Below, piece after piece: positions 17,293-29,586 of a DNA stretch of 64,000 nt. Source of the DNA: Corynebacterium sp. HMSC05H05. GTDB taxonomy: Bacteria; Actinomycetota; Actinomycetes; Mycobacteriales; Mycobacteriaceae. Position 1 is the stretch's first letter. Every line of letters starts with the position of its first letter. The stretch spans positions 104,135 through 168,134 of the forward strand of contig NZ_KV788386.1 of the NCBI RefSeq assembly GCF_001807265.1. The letters are read 5' to 3'. Both the position numbers and the translations under genes were made by a program. A model generated the notes under the pieces. That model was given only the letters and a program-made list of their open reading frames with translations, searched no databases and was not told the origin of the DNA.

Positions 17293-17985
17293 GTGTTCCA
17301 CTGGAACTCAACGCCATTCGGCGCGAGCGTCACTGGCGAGCTTCTTAATGTCCACAGCGAAGAATATTTGACGTTGGATTACGCTCGAGGTGAGGTGACC
17401 CCGCAGGTCAGTGGGATGCCGAAGATGCGCAGCGCGCTAACCCCAGACGACGTGTATCCCTTATTCGAGCTGGTCTGGGCCAAAAATGAGCCAGACCCAT
17501 ACGGAGAGACGCCGAAGTTTCCGAAGCGCTCGGCGGTGCGGCTCATTTGCGAACGCAGTGGAGAACTCGCCTCCGGCATAGACGTCTTCTACCCAGTGGG
17601 CGGTGAAGACGCCATAGAGAAGTTCCTTCCCCGAGTTCACTGGGGCCAGACAGTTGATTCACTCTTCTCCGACCTCTGGCACTTCGGAGAGCTGAACGCT
17701 TTGGTGAAACCGTTTCAATTCCTGAAAATCGGCAACGAGTACGCGACTACGACACCGCCACCGCTCGAGGTTGACTGCCCGATGGCCACCGTTGATGTCC
17801 CCAACGAGTCGCTTCGGATGAGCACGGCTGACGGCGATTTGCTGATGATTGTGGACCTCACCAATGAGGCCGTTGAGCGTATGTTGGCCGAATTTAGGCG
17901 GCTAGTGGACCCCTGGGCGCAGCCTCGGATGCCCGTCGGTTCACATCCCGACTATGAGCCCTGGGCTGGCGCTGTGCCATTCTGA
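17293..17985 (+). CDS. Hypothetical protein, possibly 5'-truncated
   Basis: 230 residues from GTG at 17293. The frame is open back to 17230, but no start codon or ribosome binding site is present, so the true N terminus may have been lost. The protein is soluble, acidic and Pro/Trp-containing, and no family is recognised. GC is intermediate. An immunity-type role beside the toxin-like operon is possible but unsupported. Confidence 0.55.
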   Translation: MFHWNSTPFGASVTGELLNVHSEEYLTLDYARGEVTPQVSGMPKMRSALTPDDVYPLFELVWAKNEPDPYGETPKFPKRSAVRLICERSGELASGIDVFYPVGGEDAIEKFLPRVHWGQTVDSLFSDLWHFGELNALVKPFQFLKIGNEYATTTPPPLEVDCPMATVDVPNESLRMSTADGDLLMIVDLTNEAVERMLAEFRRLVDPWAQPRMPVGSHPDYEPWAGAVPF

Positions 17986-18113
17986 ACAATGTGATCCTCG
18001 TAACAGTTGTTCTTCTTATGTGTTCGCTGGTGGACATAGATCCTGTTTATGTCGGGGCGGCTTGTAGGTTAATCGTCAACCCATTCGATTAGGCAACTTG
18101 AAAGGAGGGCGAA

Positions 18114-19715
18114 ATGACCGTTGAACTGCGAAAGCACGTCGACACAATCACTCATGCCCTCCTGGCCATGAAGGACCTGTGTGCAGACCCCGATGCGGTC
18201 GAGTTCGAGGAGGTTCGGGAGGATTTCGAGCGCCTCGAAGCAATATTCAACGTGAAGGCTACGCTCGACGCGCTTTTCGCGTACGTGTGCGAGCGTGACG
18301 ACGCCGGGCGCGTCGTCGGCTCAAAGCACGCCAATCAGTACCTGCAGAAGAAGCTTGGGTTGGAGCCCAAGGTTGCCTACGACCGTCTCGCCCGAGGCCG
18401 GGACTACTACGGTGAGCCCGAGGTTGAAGAGGAGCAGGTCACCGACCTGTTCGATACCGATTGTGAGGAAACCCCCGCGGATCCGGCGGCGGAGGCAGAG
18501 CGGGAGGAAGCGGCCCGCGAGGCTGCTCGAGCGGCTGCCCGCGAAGAGGCGCGGCGCAAGCAAGAAGAAGCCCGCCGTGCCGCCGAGCGCGTGAACGCCG
18601 AGAAACAGCGCGTGATCCGCCAAGAGCTAGACAAGCTTGTCGGGGATGCGAAGGGAGCGCGTGCCCGTCTCCAGGCGGACGCGCTCGCGGAGGCGCCTCG
18701 GCGTTCTGTGAAGGATCTGCGTGCCACCGTGCGGCGCTGGGTCGAACGGGAGAACCGTAAGCACGTCGAGCCCACGAACCCGAACGCGGGCATGGAAAAT
18801 CGAGGGCTGCACATCGGTGCCCAGCGCGCGGACGGGACGTGCCCGATAACCATCGATGCCGTGGCTTCCGATTCAGCCCTGTTTAAGGCGCTGACGGACA
18901 AGGGGTTGGTGCCCAACTCGAACCTCCCCGAGGGTGTGGAGGATTACCGCACGCCGTCGCAACGCAGGTACGACCAGTTCTCCGAGATACTCAAGCATTA
19001 TGACGCCTGCGAGAAACCAACCGGCGGCGGGTGCGCGTCCGTGGTTGTGTCGGTGACGCTGGACGAGCTGACGGAGGCCGGGCCGACCACGAAGTTCGCC
19101 ACCAACACCGGAATCGAGCTCGACGCCTTCGACCTCGTGCGTTTGGGCATGGATGGAACGTCGGACTTCGTGCTTACTGTCGACGACGCAACGTCGTTGC
19201 CGTTGAACCTATACCGGACGCGGCGATTGGCGTCGCTTGCGCAGCGGATCACCTTACTTGCGGTCCAGGGCGTGTGTGCCTGGACCGGCTGCACCGCCCC
19301 GCTGACCGAGACCGAGATCCACCACATCACGTCGTGGCTGCAAGGCGGCGACACCAATATCGACAACCTGACAGCGCTGTGCCGGACCCACCACCGCTGC
19401 AACAACGACTTCAAAGACCACAGAAACAACACCAGTCACATGGATGTGGACCCGACAACGGGTCGAGCCGGGGTGAAAGAGCCCGGGTGTGCAACATTGC
19501 AGTTCAACCACGCGGATGCGGCCGAACACTCGGCGGTGAACAGGTTACGGAAGCGGCACCGGCAGCGAGACCGAGCGACCGTGCCCGATCCCGGTGGCGG
19601 TGCAACCCCACCGGAAACTCCAGTACCACCAGACCCACCGGATCCTCCGCCCCCGCGCGGGCCGGTGGAGCCCCCGCCATGGGCTAAGGGGCAAGACCCG
19701 TACCCGCCGTTCTAG
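18114..19715 (+). CDS. HNH endonuclease of the DUF222 (13E12-type) family
   Basis: 533 residues. The N-terminal DUF222-like region (about 1-110) is followed by an Ala/Glu/Arg-rich coiled coil (about 130-175), a core domain, and an HNH domain (about 390-440): CAWTGC, EIHHITSW, NLTALCRTHH, with zinc cysteines and catalytic histidines present. The C-terminal 45 residues are proline-rich. The ATG at 18114 follows AAAGGAGGG by 5 nt. Such genes are multicopy in corynebacteria and mycobacteria and often occur at variable loci; the target is unknown. Confidence 0.88.
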   Translation: MTVELRKHVDTITHALLAMKDLCADPDAVEFEEVREDFERLEAIFNVKATLDALFAYVCERDDAGRVVGSKHANQYLQKKLGLEPKVAYDRLARGRDYYGEPEVEEEQVTDLFDTDCEETPADPAAEAEREEAAREAARAAAREEARRKQEEARRAAERVNAEKQRVIRQELDKLVGDAKGARARLQADALAEAPRRSVKDLRATVRRWVERENRKHVEPTNPNAGMENRGLHIGAQRADGTCPITIDAVASDSALFKALTDKGLVPNSNLPEGVEDYRTPSQRRYDQFSEILKHYDACEKPTGGGCASVVVSVTLDELTEAGPTTKFATNTGIELDAFDLVRLGMDGTSDFVLTVDDATSLPLNLYRTRRLASLAQRITLLAVQGVCAWTGCTAPLTETEIHHITSWLQGGDTNIDNLTALCRTHHRCNNDFKDHRNNTSHMDVDPTTGRAGVKEPGCATLQFNHADAAEHSAVNRLRKRHRQRDRATVPDPGGGATPPETPVPPDPPDPPPPRGPVEPPPWAKGQDPYPPF

Positions 19716-19740
19716 GTGCGCCCACCTGGCCGGTGGCAGG

Positions 19741-21369
19741 TTAGGCGAGCTCGACGATCTCCATGTATTCGTCGCTCCACATGTCCTCGTCGCCCTCGGG
19801 CATGATGATGACCCGCTCCGGCTCAAGCGCGCGCACCGCGCCCGGGTCGTGGGTGACCAGGACCACCGCGCCCGTGTAGGTCTTCAGCGCGTCCAGAACC
19901 TGCTCGCGGGATTGGGGGTCGAGGTTGTTCGTGGGCTCGTCGAGGAGCAGCACGTTCGCGCGCGAGGAGACGAGGGTGGCCAGCGCGAGGCGGGTCTTCT
20001 CACCGCCCGAGAGGGTGCCGGCGGGCTGCTCCAGCTTGTCGCCCGAGAACATGAACGCGCCGAGCAGGCCACGCAGGTCTTGCTGCCCGGCGTCGGGGCA
20101 GGCCTCGATGGTGTTCTCCCAGACGGTCTTGTCGCCGTCGATGGTGTCGTGCTCCTGAGCGAAGTAGCCGATCTTCAGCCCGTGGCCCGAGACCACGCCG
20201 CCCTCGCCGTCGGTGCGCTCCACCCCGGCAAGCAGCTTGAGCAGGGTGGTCTTGCCGGCACCGTTCGTGCCCAGCACCACCACGCGCGAGCCCTTGTCCA
20301 CCGCCAAGTCCACCCCCGCGAAGACCTCGAGCGAGCCGTACATCTTGGTCAGACCCTTGCCAAACAGCGGCGTCTTGCCGCAGGGCGCCGGCTCCGGGAA
20401 GGAAATGGAGGCGACCTTGTCGGCGACGCGGACCTCGTCGAGCTCCCCCATCATCCGCTCGGCGCGCGCCAGCATCTGTTTCGCGGCCGCGGCCTTGGTC
20501 GCCTTCGCGCCCAGCTTCGCGGCCTGCTTCTGCAGCGCCGAGGCCTTCTTCTCGGCGTTGGCGCGCTCGCGGCGGCGCCGGGCCTCATCCAAGGCTCGGG
20601 CATCCTTGTATTTGGCAAAGCCCATGTTGTACACGTCGGCCTCGGCGCGCACCGCGTCCAGGAACCAGACCTTGTTGCACACCGCGTCGAGCAACTCGAC
20701 GTCGTGAGAGATCATGATCAACCCGCCCTCGTGCTTGGACAGGAAGTTGCGCAGCCACGCGATGGAGTCGGCGTCGAGGTGGTTGGTGGGCTCGTCCAGG
20801 AGCAGAGTGGTCTGGGACTTACCCGAGCCCTGGCGCGAGGCGAACAGGATCTGGGCAAGCTCGACGCGGCGGCGCTGGCCGCCCGAAAGCGTCTTCAGCT
20901 GCTGGTCCAAGACGCGCTCCGGCAGACCCAGGTTGTCGCAGATCTGGGCTGCCTCCGCGTTCGCCTCGTAGCCACCGAGGGCCTGGTAGCGCTCCTCCAG
21001 CCGGGAGAACTTCGCGATCGCCTTGTCGCGCTCCGCGCCGTCGGTCTCCTCCATCAGCTTCTGCTGCTTCGCCATCGAGCGCTGGATTTGGTCCAGGCCG
21101 CGGGCCGAGAGCACACGGTCGCGGGCGGTCTGCTCGATGTCGCCCTCCTTGGAGTCTTGTGGGAGGTAGCCGATCTCGCCCGAGCGGGTCACCGAGCCGC
21201 CATAGGGTTCGGTCTCTCCCGCCAGGATGCGCATCGTGGTGGTCTTGCCGGCACCGTTGCGGCCGACCAGGCCGATGCGGTCGCCGGGTTGGACGCGGAG
21301 GTGCTGGCCGGGGGCGTCGAGAAGCGTGCGCGCGCCGACGCGGACCTCGAGATCATTGGTGACAATCAC
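19741..21369 (-). CDS. ABC-F family ATPase
   Basis: 542 residues with two ABC domains and no membrane segments. Walker A motifs GRNGAGKTT and GTNGAGKTT, signatures LSGGQRRR and LSGGEKTR, and Walker B LLLDEPTNHLD and LLLDEPTNNLD are all intact. The charged helical linker between the domains (about 250-310, Arg/Ala/Lys-rich) is the ribosome-contacting segment of ABC-F factors. Probably a translation factor of the Uup/EttA kind; antibiotic protection is not implied. GTG start at 21369. Confidence 0.93.
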   Translation of the reverse strand: MIVTNDLEVRVGARTLLDAPGQHLRVQPGDRIGLVGRNGAGKTTTMRILAGETEPYGGSVTRSGEIGYLPQDSKEGDIEQTARDRVLSARGLDQIQRSMAKQQKLMEETDGAERDKAIAKFSRLEERYQALGGYEANAEAAQICDNLGLPERVLDQQLKTLSGGQRRRVELAQILFASRQGSGKSQTTLLLDEPTNHLDADSIAWLRNFLSKHEGGLIMISHDVELLDAVCNKVWFLDAVRAEADVYNMGFAKYKDARALDEARRRRERANAEKKASALQKQAAKLGAKATKAAAAKQMLARAERMMGELDEVRVADKVASISFPEPAPCGKTPLFGKGLTKMYGSLEVFAGVDLAVDKGSRVVVLGTNGAGKTTLLKLLAGVERTDGEGGVVSGHGLKIGYFAQEHDTIDGDKTVWENTIEACPDAGQQDLRGLLGAFMFSGDKLEQPAGTLSGGEKTRLALATLVSSRANVLLLDEPTNNLDPQSREQVLDALKTYTGAVVLVTHDPGAVRALEPERVIIMPEGDEDMWSDEYMEIVELA

Positions 21370-21405
21370 GGGGGTTCACTGTATCAACCGCCCCCAAATC
21401 GCCAG

Positions 21406-21513
21406 CTACTTCTTCGACACTGAGCGCACGATCCACAGAATTGCCAAAATCGGCAGCGCTACCAGGCTAGCGGTACCGAGCATAACCAGTATTTCGCCGA
21501 GTCCAAGGTTCAC
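21406..21513 (-). CDS. 35-residue single-pass membrane protein
   Basis: The GTG at 21513 has GGAGG about 6 nt upstream. The product is NLGLGEILVMLGTASLVALP followed by a hydrophobic stretch and the basic end VRSVSKK: one membrane helix (about 7-28) with a cytoplasmic Lys-rich tail. It lies between the ABC-F gene and the terminator of the suf operon, on the same strand. No family recognised, but start signal, composition and stop make it convincing. Confidence 0.7.
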   Translation of the reverse strand: MNLGLGEILVMLGTASLVALPILAILWIVRSVSKK

Positions 21514-21540
21514 AACAGTCCTCCTTCAAAACGCGGAAAT

Positions 21541-21568
21541 CCCCCACAGGTTAACAACCTGGGGGGGG
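21541..21568 (-). terminator. Terminator of the suf operon
   Basis: On the minus strand, CCCCC-CAGGTT pairs through GTT with AACCTG-(T)-GGGGG, followed by ATTT. It lies about 17 bp past the stop of sufT. Confidence 0.8.
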
Positions 21569-21584
21569 ACTTCGAGGGGTGCTT

Positions 21585-21959
21585 TTACACCGCGAACCCG
21601 AGGGCGCGGAGCTGCTCGCGGCCCTCCTCCGTGATGAACTGCGGGCCCCACGGCGGCATCCAAACCCAGTTCAGGTCCAGCTCGTCGACCGCCGTGTTGG
21701 CCACGACCGCCTGGGTCGCCTGCTCCTCGATCACGTCGGTGAGCGGACACGCCGGCGAGGTCAGCGTCATGTTGACCACCGCGACGGTCTTGCCCTCGCG
21801 ATCCTCAATCCACAGGTCGTAGACCAAACCGAGGTCGACCACGTTGATGCCCAGCTCCGGGTCGATCACGTCGTGGAGGAACTCCTCCACCTCGCCGATG
21901 AGCTTGAGCTGCTCCTCGGTCTGCTGCGGACGCTCGGCCTGTTTCTCTGCATCAGTCAT
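21585..21959 (-). CDS. sufT: SufT / MIP18-type (DUF59) Fe-S maturation protein
   Basis: 124 residues. The DUF59 core begins VEEFLHDVIDPELGINVVDLGLVYD and contains the family's TSPACPLTD segment, whose cysteine is essential in related proteins. It acts as an auxiliary factor in delivering Fe-S clusters. Last gene of the suf operon, 3 bp after sufU. Confidence 0.92.
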   Translation of the reverse strand: MTDAEKQAERPQQTEEQLKLIGEVEEFLHDVIDPELGINVVDLGLVYDLWIEDREGKTVAVVNMTLTSPACPLTDVIEEQATQAVVANTAVDELDLNWVWMPPWGPQFITEEGREQLRALGFAV

Positions 21960-21962
21960 CGC

Positions 21963-24396
<2,434 letters not shown>

Positions 24397-24408
24397 GTAT
24401 TGCTCCTT

Positions 24409-25572
24409 TTAGTTTTCGTTGCGCTCGAGCTCGCCGGCGACGCGGGCGATGAGTTCTTCGCGGACGGACTCGACGGGGATCTGGTTGAGGACCTCGTTGA
24501 AGAAGCCGCGGATGATCAGGCGGGTGGCGTCTTCCTCGCGGATGCCGCGGGAGCGCAGGTAGAACAGCTGGTCGTCGTCGAAGCGGCCGACGGTTGCGGC
24601 GTGGCCGGCGCCGGCGATCTCGCCGGTTTCGATCTCCAGGTTCGGGATGGCGTCGGCGCGTGCGCCGTCGGTGAGCACCAGATTGCGGTTGGTCTCGTAG
24701 GTGTCGGTGCCCTTCGCTTCGGCGCGGATGAGCACGTCGCCCACCCAGCAAGTGCGGGCCTCGGGCAGCTTGGAGGCCTTGTCGCCCTGCAACGCGCCCT
24801 TGTACAGCACGTTGGAGCGGCAGTTCGGCACCGCGTGGTCCACCAGCAGGCGGTTCTCGATGTACTGGCCGGCGTCGGCGAAGTACACGCCGGTCAGCTC
24901 GGCGTCACCGCCCGGCGCCTCGAAGGCGAGGCGCGGGGTGATGCGGACGATCTCTCCGCCGAAGGTGGCCACGTGGTGGCGCAGGGTTGCATCGCGCTTC
25001 ACGACGATCGACTGCTGGCCAACGTGCACAGCATCCAGATCCCAATCGGCATCCACCACGGCGTTGACGCGGGAACCCTCGCCGATGACCCAGTTGACGT
25101 TGTCGGCGTGGGTGCCGGAGCCCGCGTAGCGCACCACGACGGTGGCGGAAGAGTTCGCGCCGGACTCGAACACGACGGTGCCGAAGGTGGTCTTATCCGC
25201 GCCCGCGCCGGTGATGGTCACGGTGATGGGCTCGGTCAGCTCCGCGTTCGCCGGCACCGAGATCAGCGTGGCGTTCTCGGAGGAGGTCCACGCCTGGGCG
25301 GCGACGCGGTCGACGGGGGCGCCGGCGGCGGTCACGCGCTCGTCGTCAAGCGAAACCTGCTCGACTGCGACCTCACTGGGAGCATCAACCGCAATCTGCG
25401 CCTCGGCCTGCGGGGCGAACTCGCCGTTGTGCAGGCCGCGCAGGCGGCGCAGGGAGATGAAGCGCCAGACCTCGTCGCGGCCGCCCGGGACCTCGAAGTC
25501 CTCCACGTTGAAGGAGGAAAACAGGTCGCCCTTGTTGTTGTGCGTGGTGGCGTTTTTGACGGTTTCGGCCAT
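24409..25572 (-). CDS. sufD: SufD scaffold subunit
   Basis: 387 residues. Beta-helix scaffold paired with SufB. The C-terminal segment LFYLRSRGIREEDATRLIIRGF is the SufD family signature. The start lies directly against the sufB stop. Confidence 0.95.
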   Translation of the reverse strand: MAETVKNATTHNNKGDLFSSFNVEDFEVPGGRDEVWRFISLRRLRGLHNGEFAPQAEAQIAVDAPSEVAVEQVSLDDERVTAAGAPVDRVAAQAWTSSENATLISVPANAELTEPITVTITGAGADKTTFGTVVFESGANSSATVVVRYAGSGTHADNVNWVIGEGSRVNAVVDADWDLDAVHVGQQSIVVKRDATLRHHVATFGGEIVRITPRLAFEAPGGDAELTGVYFADAGQYIENRLLVDHAVPNCRSNVLYKGALQGDKASKLPEARTCWVGDVLIRAEAKGTDTYETNRNLVLTDGARADAIPNLEIETGEIAGAGHAATVGRFDDDQLFYLRSRGIREEDATRLIIRGFFNEVLNQIPVESVREELIARVAGELERNEN

Positions 25573-27018
25573 TTAGCCCACCGATCCTTCCATTTGCAGC
25601 TCGATGAGGCGGTTCAGCTCGAGGGCGTACTCCATGGGCAGCTCCTTGGCGATCGGCTCGACGAAGCCGCGCACGATCATGGCCATGGCCTCTTCCTCGG
25701 CGATGCCGCGGGACATGAGGTAGAACAGCTGGTCCTCGGAGACCTTGGACACCTTCGCCTCGTGGCCCAGGGTCACGCGGTCGTTGCGGATGTCGTTGTA
25801 CGGGTAGGTGTCCGAGCGGGAGATGTCGTCCACCAGCAGCGCGTCGCACTCCACGTTGGAGGCGGAGTCGTGCGCGTTGGCGTTGATCTGCACCAGGCCG
25901 CGGTAGGCCGCGCGGCCGCCGCCGCGGGCGACGGACTTGGACACGATGGACGAGGAGGTGTGCGGCGCCATGTGCGTCATCTTCGCGCCGGTGTCCTGGA
26001 ACTGGCCCTCGCCCGCGAACGCGACGGAGAGCACCTCGCCGCGGGCGTGCTCGCCGGTCATCCACACGGCCGGGTACTTCATGGTCACCTTGGAGCCGAT
26101 GTTGCCGTCGACCCACTCCATGGTCGCGCCCTCTTCAGCCTTCGCACGCTTGGTGACCAGGTTGTAGACGTTGTTGGACCAGTTCTGGATGGTGGTGTAG
26201 CGGCAGCGGCCGCCCTTCTTCACGATGATCTCCACCACCGCGGAGTGCAGCGAGTCCGACTTGTAGATCGGGGCGGTGCAGCCCTCGACGTAGTGCACGT
26301 ACGCGTCCTCATCGACGATAATGAGGGTGCGCTCGAACTGGCCCATGTTCTCCGTGTTGATGCGGAAGTAGGCCTGCAGCGGGATGTCCACGTGGACCCC
26401 CGGCGGGACGTAGATGAAGGAGCCGCCCGACCACACGGCGGTGTTCAGCGCCGAGAACTTGTTGTCGCCGGCCGGGATGACGGAGCCGAAGTACTCCTTG
26501 AACAGGTCCTCGTGCTCGCGCAGGGCGGTGTCGGTGTCGACGAAGATAACGCCCTTTTCCTCCAGGTCCTCGCGGATCTGGTGGTAGACCACCTCGGACT
26601 CGTACTGCGCGGCCACGCCTGCGACGAGGCGCTGCTTCTCAGCTTCCGGGATGCCCAGCTTGTCGTAGGTGTTCTTGATGTCCTCCGGCAGGTCGTCCCA
26701 GCTGGTGGCCTGCTCCTCGGTGGAGCGGACGTAGTACTTGATGTTGTCGAAGTCGATGTCGGACAGGTCCGCGCCCCAGGTGGGCATGGGCTTCTTGTCA
26801 AAGATCTCCAGCGCCTTCACACGCTGGTTGAGCATCCACTCCGGCTCGCCCTTAATGCCGGAAATGTCGCGCACGACATCTTCGTTCAGGCCGCGGCGCG
26901 CGGCGGCGCCGGCGGCGTCCGAGTCGTGCCAGCCGTAGTTGTAGGCGCCGATCGACTCGATGATCTCGTCGTCGTTCATCGGCTTCTCAAGGCCTGGTGT
27001 GGGCTTCACTTCAGTCAT
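25573..27018 (-). CDS. sufB: SufB scaffold subunit
   Basis: 481 residues. The main Fe-S assembly scaffold; the conserved VEGCTAP segment and the end [22 protein letters not shown] are present. The coding sequence is continuous, with no intein of the kind that interrupts mycobacterial sufB. The ATG at 27018 follows AAAGGAGCGG, and the ATG lies within the last 8 bp of sufR. Confidence 0.96.
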   Translation of the reverse strand: MTEVKPTPGLEKPMNDDEIIESIGAYNYGWHDSDAAGAAARRGLNEDVVRDISGIKGEPEWMLNQRVKALEIFDKKPMPTWGADLSDIDFDNIKYYVRSTEEQATSWDDLPEDIKNTYDKLGIPEAEKQRLVAGVAAQYESEVVYHQIREDLEEKGVIFVDTDTALREHEDLFKEYFGSVIPAGDNKFSALNTAVWSGGSFIYVPPGVHVDIPLQAYFRINTENMGQFERTLIIVDEDAYVHYVEGCTAPIYKSDSLHSAVVEIIVKKGGRCRYTTIQNWSNNVYNLVTKRAKAEEGATMEWVDGNIGSKVTMKYPAVWMTGEHARGEVLSVAFAGEGQFQDTGAKMTHMAPHTSSSIVSKSVARGGGRAAYRGLVQINANAHDSASNVECDALLVDDISRSDTYPYNDIRNDRVTLGHEAKVSKVSEDQLFYLMSRGIAEEEAMAMIVRGFVEPIAKELPMEYALELNRLIELQMEGSVG

Positions 27019-27751
27019 TGTCAGCCGCTCCTTTCGTTGCTGTTCCCGCCGAGCGCGTTCGGGTCCGCGCCGCGGCAAGGGGGATGTTAGTTGTGCAGAT
27101 TCCGTCGCCGTCGGAGATGAGGGCAAGCGGCTGCACATGCGTATCGACGATCCGCGCCACCGCCTCCCTTTCTGCCTCGCAGAACTCCGGGTGCGCCGCG
27201 GCAACCGCGGACACCGGGCAGTGGTGCTGGCAGATCTGGATGCCGGCGTCGGTGCGGTGGACGCTCGGGGCGTAGCCGTGCTTTTCCAGCGCGGCGGCGA
27301 CGCGCTGCGCCGTCACCTCTGGCTCGTCCGCCGGCTCCACGTCGCCGAGGATCTTTTCCACGCGGGCGCGGGCGAAGTCGCGCACCGCGTCCTCGCCCCC
27401 GATCTGCTGGATCAGTTCCACGGCGTCGAGCGCGAGTCCGTCGTAGTGCGAACCGAAGCGCTCGCGACCTGCGGCGGTGAGCTGAAAGTGCTTGGCCGGC
27501 CGGCCGCGCCCCTGCTCCTCCCCCGCGACGGCGCGCGGGGCGCAGGGTACTGCCAGCTTCTCCTCGACGAGCTTGTCCACGTGCCTGCGCACGCCGGCCG
27601 CCGAGAGGCCGAGCTCTTCCGCAATGTCGTTGGCCGCTACCGGGCCCCGCTTGAGCAGGACCGACATCACCTGCGAGCGCGTGTCGCCGCCAACGCGGGA
27701 CGCGTCCGCAGGAGCGGGATTGCGGGTATCCGCTGTGTCCGCTGTGTCCAC
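27011..27751 (-). CDS. sufR: SufR, Fe-S-sensing repressor of the suf operon
   Basis: 246 residues. N-terminal winged helix-turn-helix (about 25-95), then an effector domain with Cys174, Cys178 and Cys191 (ICQHHCP and FCEAE) as likely cluster ligands. Known SufR proteins repress suf when carrying a cluster. The GTG at 27751 has AAAGGTGG upstream; a longer frame would run across the palindromic operator. It is first in the operon and overlaps sufB by 8 bp. Confidence 0.9.
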   Translation of the reverse strand: MDTADTADTRNPAPADASRVGGDTRSQVMSVLLKRGPVAANDIAEELGLSAAGVRRHVDKLVEEKLAVPCAPRAVAGEEQGRGRPAKHFQLTAAGRERFGSHYDGLALDAVELIQQIGGEDAVRDFARARVEKILGDVEPADEPEVTAQRVAAALEKHGYAPSVHRTDAGIQICQHHCPVSAVAAAHPEFCEAEREAVARIVDTHVQPLALISDGDGICTTNIPLAAARTRTRSAGTATKGAADND

Positions 27752-27797
27752 GATGGCACCACCTTTCGCTCGATGTGGTTTGGGTCGCTGCCTTTTC

Positions 27798-27815
27798 ACA
27801 ACACTAGTGTGTTGT
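27798..27815. promoter_or_regulatory. Probable SufR operator
   Basis: ACAACAC-TAGT-GTGTTGT is a perfect 7-bp inverted repeat 47 bp upstream of the sufR start. It lies in the spacer shared with the divergent mptB gene, so one bound repressor could affect both. Confidence 0.7.
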
Positions 27816-27873
27816 AAATATTCCCGCCGCAACGGGTGGGCCCGTGTCGGGGCGCCACTTAGACTGTTCAACC

Positions 27874-29586
27874 GTGACTGAACCCGAACGCCCGCACGGC
27901 ACCCGACGTACGCGCCACGCCAGGCGCGTGAGCTTGGTCAGCGAGCTGCCCCGCTTCGGTCGTCCGGGATCCCGTTCAACGCTGCTCCACGACCCGGCCT
28001 CCCCTGCCCAGAGCACTCCGACAAGCGTGGCGGTTCGCACCCGCGAGCGCAGCCGATTCGCGGCTCTGCGCTGGGCAGGTGCGGCGGGGGCGTGCCTGAT
28101 CGCCTTCGCGGGCATCGGCGGCGGCGCCCTGCCGGTGGTGGAAAACCCGTGGCAGAGCTTCCCCTTCGGCGCGGAGATGGGACGCATGATGCTCGCCTCC
28201 AACGCGCTCGTGCTCATCGGCGTCGGCGTGTTGGTGGCCGCTTGGCTGGCCATGGCGCCGTTCGTCGGGGCGTCGCCGGGCGCGGCACGAGGGGCGCGGG
28301 TGAGCAACCCGGAGATGCTGCGCACCTTCATCGCGTGGGTGATCCCGCTGCTCGCCACCGCACCACTGTTCACCCAGGACATCTACTCCTACCTGGCCAA
28401 CGGCAACATCGTGCGCCAGGGGCTCGACCCGTACTCCTCCGGCCCCGTGGAGATTCTCGGCGTGGAGCACCATCTCGCCCGCTCCGTGCCGTTTATTTGG
28501 GCGCACTCCCCTAGCCCGTACGGGCCGGTTGCGCTCGGCACGGCGGCGGTGATCTCGCACATCACGGGTGACTCGATCTTTTGGGGCGTGCTCGCCCACC
28601 GCGTCGTGTCTGTCGCTGGCATTCTCGCCGCGGCCTGGGCAGTGCTCGCGCTGGCGAAGCGCTGCGGCGTAACAGGGCCGGCCGCCCTGTGGCTGGGCAT
28701 CCTCAACCCGCTGACGGTGTTGCACATGGTCGGCGGCATCCACAACGAGGCCATCATGATGGGCCTGCTGCTCGTCGGCCTCGAGGTGGGGCTGCGAGGC
28801 ATCGACCGGCTCGAGCGCGACCGGCGCTCCGGCTGGGCTCAGCTCGCTGCTTCTGCTGCCCTGATCAGCTGCGCCGGCATGGTGAAGGTGATCGGCTTTT
28901 TGGCCCTCGGATTCACCGGCATGGCGCTGGCCCGCCACCTGCGCACACGACCACTTCGCCAGCGCAGCGGCCCCCGCGCGATCGCCACCTCCGCCGCCCT
29001 GCACGCGACCATGCTGGTGGCCACCGCCATCGCGGTCTCGCTAATCTCCGGCATCGGCCTGGGGTGGGTCACCGGCCAAGGAGGCGCCGCGCAAATCCGC
29101 AGCTGGCTGTCTGTGACCACGGATATCGGCGTCGCCGGCGGGTTCCTCGGCATGAACCTGGGGCTCGGCGACCACACGGACGCGATGCTCAGCGTGACCC
29201 GTTGGGCGGGGTTGACCGTCGCCGCCGCGTTCGCGGTGCGCATGCTCTGGGCCACCTACCGCGGCACCATCCACCCGGTCGGCGGTCTCGGCGTGTCCAC
29301 GTTCGTTTTGGTTGTGCTGTTTCCCGTCGTGCACCCCTGGTACCCGTTGTGGGCCGTGCTTCCGCTGGCGGCGTGGGCGAACCGTTTCGCCTTCCGCGCC
29401 TCTGTGGCCGGGTACTCGGCGTTGGTGAGCTTCCTCGTCCTCCCCCGCGGGCTCCGCCTCCAAGCGGGGGCGGTGGCCACCATCTACGGCTCCGCCATCG
29501 TCGGCTTCATCCTGCTGACGGTGTGCGTGGCGCTCACGCTTCGGGTGCTGCGGCGCAGGCGGTCTACACTCATCACCCATGAGTGA
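27874..29586 (+). CDS. mptB: MptB-like alpha-1,6-mannosyltransferase (GT-C)
   Basis: 570 residues with about 12 membrane segments. Uses polyprenyl-phosphomannose to build the alpha-1,6 mannan core of lipomannan in the corynebacterial envelope. The segment PLFTQDIYSYLANGNIVRQG holds the acidic residue in the first loop typical of this GT-C family. GTG at 27874 stands 8 bp after a TAGACT -10, so the gene is probably leaderless. Divergent from sufR, the same neighbourhood as in C. glutamicum. It overlaps the next gene by 8 bp. Confidence 0.85.
   Translation: MTEPERPHGTRRTRHARRVSLVSELPRFGRPGSRSTLLHDPASPAQSTPTSVAVRTRERSRFAALRWAGAAGACLIAFAGIGGGALPVVENPWQSFPFGAEMGRMMLASNALVLIGVGVLVAAWLAMAPFVGASPGAARGARVSNPEMLRTFIAWVIPLLATAPLFTQDIYSYLANGNIVRQGLDPYSSGPVEILGVEHHLARSVPFIWAHSPSPYGPVALGTAAVISHITGDSIFWGVLAHRVVSVAGILAAAWAVLALAKRCGVTGPAALWLGILNPLTVLHMVGGIHNEAIMMGLLLVGLEVGLRGIDRLERDRRSGWAQLAASAALISCAGMVKVIGFLALGFTGMALARHLRTRPLRQRSGPRAIATSAALHATMLVATAIAVSLISGIGLGWVTGQGGAAQIRSWLSVTTDIGVAGGFLGMNLGLGDHTDAMLSVTRWAGLTVAAAFAVRMLWATYRGTIHPVGGLGVSTFVLVVLFPVVHPWYPLWAVLPLAAWANRFAFRASVAGYSALVSFLVLPRGLRLQAGAVATIYGSAIVGFILLTVCVALTLRVLRRRRSTLITHE

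Noticed and set aside
19594..21423. Long open frame antisense to the ABC-F gene
   Set aside because: The minus-strand ABC-F gene has all catalytic motifs; the plus frame has none.
25573..27018. Intein in SufB
   Set aside because: The coding sequence aligns continuously through the usual insertion points; no splicing motifs.
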